From the NCBI GenBank assembly GCA_958295945.1, contig OY282386.1, positions 2,170,001 through 2,234,000 on the forward strand: a stretch of 64,000 nt of DNA, given 5' to 3'. The position numbers were made by a program, and so were the translations under genes. The stretch is from Candidatus Poribacteria bacterium. GTDB taxonomy: Bacteria; Poribacteria; WGA-4E; WGA-3G. Positions within the stretch are counted from its first letter, which is position 1; each line of letters starts with the position of its first letter. Positions 62,049 through 64,000 of the stretch are shown piece after piece. The notes below the pieces were generated by a model, which worked only from the letters and a program-made list of their open reading frames with translations, searched no databases and was not told the origin of the DNA.

Positions 62049-62624
62049 ATGACATCTGTTGCAGCCGAAAAATACATTTCACCTGAGGAATACCTCACTG
62101 CAGAACGCAGGGCAGAATATAAAAGCGAATACATCTACGGTGAGATATTCGCAATGTACGGGGCAAGTAACGCACATAACATTATCACAGTAGAAATTAC
62201 CACTGAACTGAACATCCAATTAAGACAGCGTGGTTGCTTCGTTTACAGCGGTGATATGCGCGTTAAAACGAAGCCGACAGGTTCTTATTTCTATCCAGAT
62301 GTCGTTGTTGTGTGTGATAAACCCCGTTTTGAAGATAATGTTTTCGATACCCTCTTGAACCCCATCCTTGTCGTAGAGGTACTTTCACCATCAACTGAGG
62401 CGTTTGACAGAGGTGAAAAATTCGCACATTATCAGGAACTTGTGTCCTTGCAAGAATATATCCTTGTATCACAAGATAGGATGCGTGTTGAACACCATCG
62501 TTTGATTGAGACGCAGTGGGTAGGAAAGACGTTTGAAGCACCGGAAGATGTGCTGAAGTTCAATTCCATTGAATGCGAATTGCCACTGCGGGATATATAT
62601 ACCCGCAGTTCATTTTCTGATTGA
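62049..62624 (+). CDS. Uma2 family restriction endonuclease-like protein
   Basis: 191 aa, typical of Uma2 (DUF820): AEKYISPEEYLTAERRAEYK at the N-terminus, NAHNIITVEITTELNIQLR near 35, YPDVVVVCDKP near 77 and LVVEVLSPSTEAFDRGEKF near 107, then LQEYILVSQD. The PD and E-x-S residues form a PD-(D/E)XK-type active site. GGGAGG lies before the ATG. It is flanked by inverted IS3-family copies, so it may have travelled as cargo. Confidence 0.88.
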   Translation: MTSVAAEKYISPEEYLTAERRAEYKSEYIYGEIFAMYGASNAHNIITVEITTELNIQLRQRGCFVYSGDMRVKTKPTGSYFYPDVVVVCDKPRFEDNVFDTLLNPILVVEVLSPSTEAFDRGEKFAHYQELVSLQEYILVSQDRMRVEHHRLIETQWVGKTFEAPEDVLKFNSIECELPLRDIYTRSSFSD

Positions 62625-62666
62625 CAATCGGAACGCCAATTCCATCCGAAACAATAACACAATAAA

Positions 62667-62966
62667 ATGCAAACATTGGTTCACATCAAGCAAACTACCG
62701 ATCTACAACTCACAGATGATGATAATGATAAATTGCGAATCGGCATTGCGTGGGACGCATCGTCTCCGAATTCCAGACGTGCTTATCAACTGGCTTGGCG
62801 ACAACTCAATGACTTCCTCTCAGCGAAAGGTGAAACACTGGACAACATTACAGATGCTAATACTCGCATTGGACCTTTTATTGAACAAGTGTCCAACCAG
62901 AAACGATCTCACTCGGTATTAGGTTATTTAACACCTATTGAATTTGATCAAAAAAACTTGTCTTAA
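62667..62966 (+). pseudogene. Chimeric frame: integrase N-terminal fragment joined to an IS3 OrfB tail
   Basis: 99 codons. The first about 60 (LQLTDDDNDKLRIGIAWDAS, SPNSRRAYQLAWRQLNDFLS) look like the core-binding region of a tyrosine recombinase. From about residue 67 the frame becomes TRIGPFIEQVSNQKRSHSVL GYLTPIEFDQKNLS, close to the OrfB C-terminus of the IS at 60783 (ARIGHFIPQVSNQKRPHSAL). It is most likely a relic of an IS landing in an integrase gene and is not expected to be active. Confidence 0.7.
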
Positions 62967-63005
62967 CTTTACGAAAGTTTGGTCTAAAAAATCGATGGCA
63001 CTTCA
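62855..63005 (+). mobile_element. Remnant of a second IS3-family copy, inverted
   Basis: Holds only the OrfB tail and the terminus TGTCTTAACTTTACG...GATGGCACTTCA, whose reverse complement TGAAGTGCCATCG matches the left end of the IS at 60783 (TGAAGTGCCAACG). It lies in opposite orientation, so both OrfB ends point outward around the Uma2 gene. Confidence 0.75.
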
Positions 63006-63131
63006 ACCCTTTAGTTATAGGAATGCATCATGGTAATACTGCAGCACTTGTATATCTGTGAGTGTCGGTTCACAGTCATAAGTTCGGTTGCTCTTGTCGT
63101 ATTCCATGATGACATATTTATTCTCAGTGAT

Positions 63132-63602
63132 TTAGAATTTCCAACCTTCCCTTTCCATAAAACCTTGAAGGTTAGTACAGTCAATGTTAAAGTATTCACA
63201 TACATTTGGTATTTTGGTAGCGTTAGGTTTCTTTTTTTCTTGAGTGACTACACACCCATCTTTCGTTTTCGCTAAAGCAATGACAAACGGATCAGCAATT
63301 GGTCGACCAGTTATTTGATTTCTTTCAGTTACTAACTTTTGAAAATGCGGAACTAAAAATATAGATTCTGTAAATTGTGTTACTGAAGTATCGGGAATCT
63401 CAAAAATGCTTTTATTTTCATTTATCCAATCTATTAAATGTGGTAAACTAGCTTCATTGTCTAATTCTCTAAAGACTTCACGTGCAGATATTATTCTTTT
63501 ATCATTTACAGCCAGATTAAATTTATCCCAAAATCTTGGAAATTGCTGTGGATAATAATGACCTGTTACTATGAAGCTGCTGGTATCAAATACATAAACC
63601 AT
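63132..63602 (-). CDS. DUF4411 family PIN-domain protein, probable toxin RNase
   Basis: 156 aa. PIN-domain acidic residues are in VFDTSSFI (residues 4-11), AREVFRELDNE near 40, and ADPFVIALAK near 103, then CVVTQEKKKPNATKIPNVCE, which is characteristic of DUF4411. PIN toxins of VapC type cleave RNA with Mg2+. Its ATG overlaps the stop codon of the upstream gene by one base (TAATG), giving coupled translation. DUF4411 commonly accompanies an XRE/ImmA-IrrE gene, as here. Confidence 0.85.
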   Translation of the reverse strand: MVYVFDTSSFIVTGHYYPQQFPRFWDKFNLAVNDKRIISAREVFRELDNEASLPHLIDWINENKSIFEIPDTSVTQFTESIFLVPHFQKLVTERNQITGRPIADPFVIALAKTKDGCVVTQEKKKPNATKIPNVCEYFNIDCTNLQGFMEREGWKF

Positions 63603-64000
63603 TATTTAAGAGTTTTCAGTAAACGATCTTCAAATTGAGGTATCTGTTTGACCTTTACATTCAGATAATCTGCAAGTTCCTCAATTGAACATAATCCTTG
63701 ATTGTATCTATTAAATGCAAGTGCCATATATTTATAGCCTAGATATGTAGCTTGAGTATTATAATAGGATCCTCCACCTGGGGAATCCTTATCTGACTTT
63801 TTCTTTTTGTGTAAATCATATAGAGATGTCCACCTTTTTACTCTATATTGATAATCTTCAAAGTTAAGAATCCTTTTTTCAACCAATTTCAATAAAATTA
63901 CAGGACGACTAACCTTATAGTGAGTAGCTAACTTTTCTACTACATCATCATCATATTCAACATAATTCGTATGGGTTTCAAAGTCATCAGAAGGCACAAG
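63602..64000 (-). CDS. ImmA/IrrE-type (XRE-COG2856) partner protein, 5' end outside window
   Basis: At least 133 codons, open to the right edge; the in-frame Met at 63997 is probably internal. The visible part is the C-terminal tail of COG2856-type proteins: VEKLATHYKVSRPVILLKLV, GGGSYYNTQATYLGYKYMALAF, NRYNQGLCSIEELADYLNVK. Such proteins pair an XRE helix-turn-helix with a Zn-protease-like ImmA/IrrE domain and act as antitoxin or regulator of the DUF4411 partner. The catalytic HExxH would lie beyond the window. Confidence 0.8.
   Translation of the reverse strand, partial: LVPSDDFETHTNYVEYDDDVVEKLATHYKVSRPVILLKLVEKRILNFEDYQYRVKRWTSLYDLHKKKKSDKDSPGGGSYYNTQATYLGYKYMALAFNRYNQGLCSIEELADYLNVKVKQIPQFEDRLLKTLK

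Noticed and set aside
62569-62922. 117-codon plus-strand frame over the end of Uma2 and the integrase fragment
   Set aside because: It is out of frame with both recognisable protein segments, which lie in the frames at 62049 and 62667.

Overview
The window is an AT-rich bacterial chromosome segment with dense coding on both strands and standard genetic code. The gene mix includes two phytanoyl-CoA dioxygenase-like proteins, a Gfo/Idh/MocA oxidoreductase, a DUF1501 Tat protein, two Uma2 nucleases, an enolase-superfamily enzyme, a GH36 glycosidase, a HEAT/TPR membrane protein, and a subtilase with FG-GAP repeats and a C-terminal sorting-type domain. Many short palindromic repeats lie between genes. 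Together this resembles Candidatus Poribacteria or a nearby lineage. That is an inference from gene content; no rRNA or other marker is present to prove it.

Layout. 1-5351 (minus): a Hal2/CysQ-type phosphatase cut by the window edge, a GH36 alpha-galactosidase-like enzyme, RsmD and a DUF1501 protein. 5911-11423 (plus): a catabolic-looking run from a clear promoter: sugar-phosphate isomerase/epimerase, Uma2 nuclease, enolase-superfamily dehydratase, SDR, TatD, sugar ABC permease. 11501-13294 (plus): one uninterrupted frame joining an ECF-type sigma factor to an FtsZ-like GTPase, the most unusual gene here. 13411-14237: an 827-bp element with terminal inverted repeats. 14254-19940 (plus): ComF, SMC and a deoxyhypusine-synthase-like protein. 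20085-25756 (minus): RecG, a repeat-rich surface protein, SixA and an MDR dehydrogenase. 26400-28741 (minus): a small membrane protein, a sarcosine-oxidase-like flavoenzyme and a phytanoyl-CoA dioxygenase.

28812-37853 (minus) is a defence-type island. A type III restriction-modification system is split into res at one end and mod at the other. Between them lie a two-gene membrane/beta-domain unit and a ParA-HEPN pair, each unit with its own TTGACA-17-bp promoter. 38223-47754 (minus) holds a 59-aa ferredoxin-like protein missed by length filters, a double-length UvrA with four ATPase modules, Era, two paralogous membrane zinc-ribbon proteins, a Gfo/Idh/MocA oxidoreductase and a second phytanoyl-CoA dioxygenase. 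48307-50196 (plus) is a HEAT-TPR membrane protein and 50235-53927 (minus) the large subtilase. 54040-56843 (plus) is a promoter, a perfect palindrome, an acetolactate-synthase-like enzyme and MtnA. 57123-58412 (minus) is an amidohydrolase. 58815-60342 (plus) encodes a cold-shock-domain/Sm-like fusion coupled to a YkgJ-type cysteine-cluster protein, followed by a DUF971 gene on the minus strand.

60705-64000 is mobile-element territory. A frameshifted IS3-family copy sits seven codons into a gene with an excellent promoter. A Uma2 gene follows. Then an integrase fragment is fused in frame to the tail of a second, inverted IS copy, and last comes a DUF4411 PIN toxin coupled to an ImmA/IrrE-type partner that runs off the window. 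No tRNA, rRNA or CRISPR array was found by eye.
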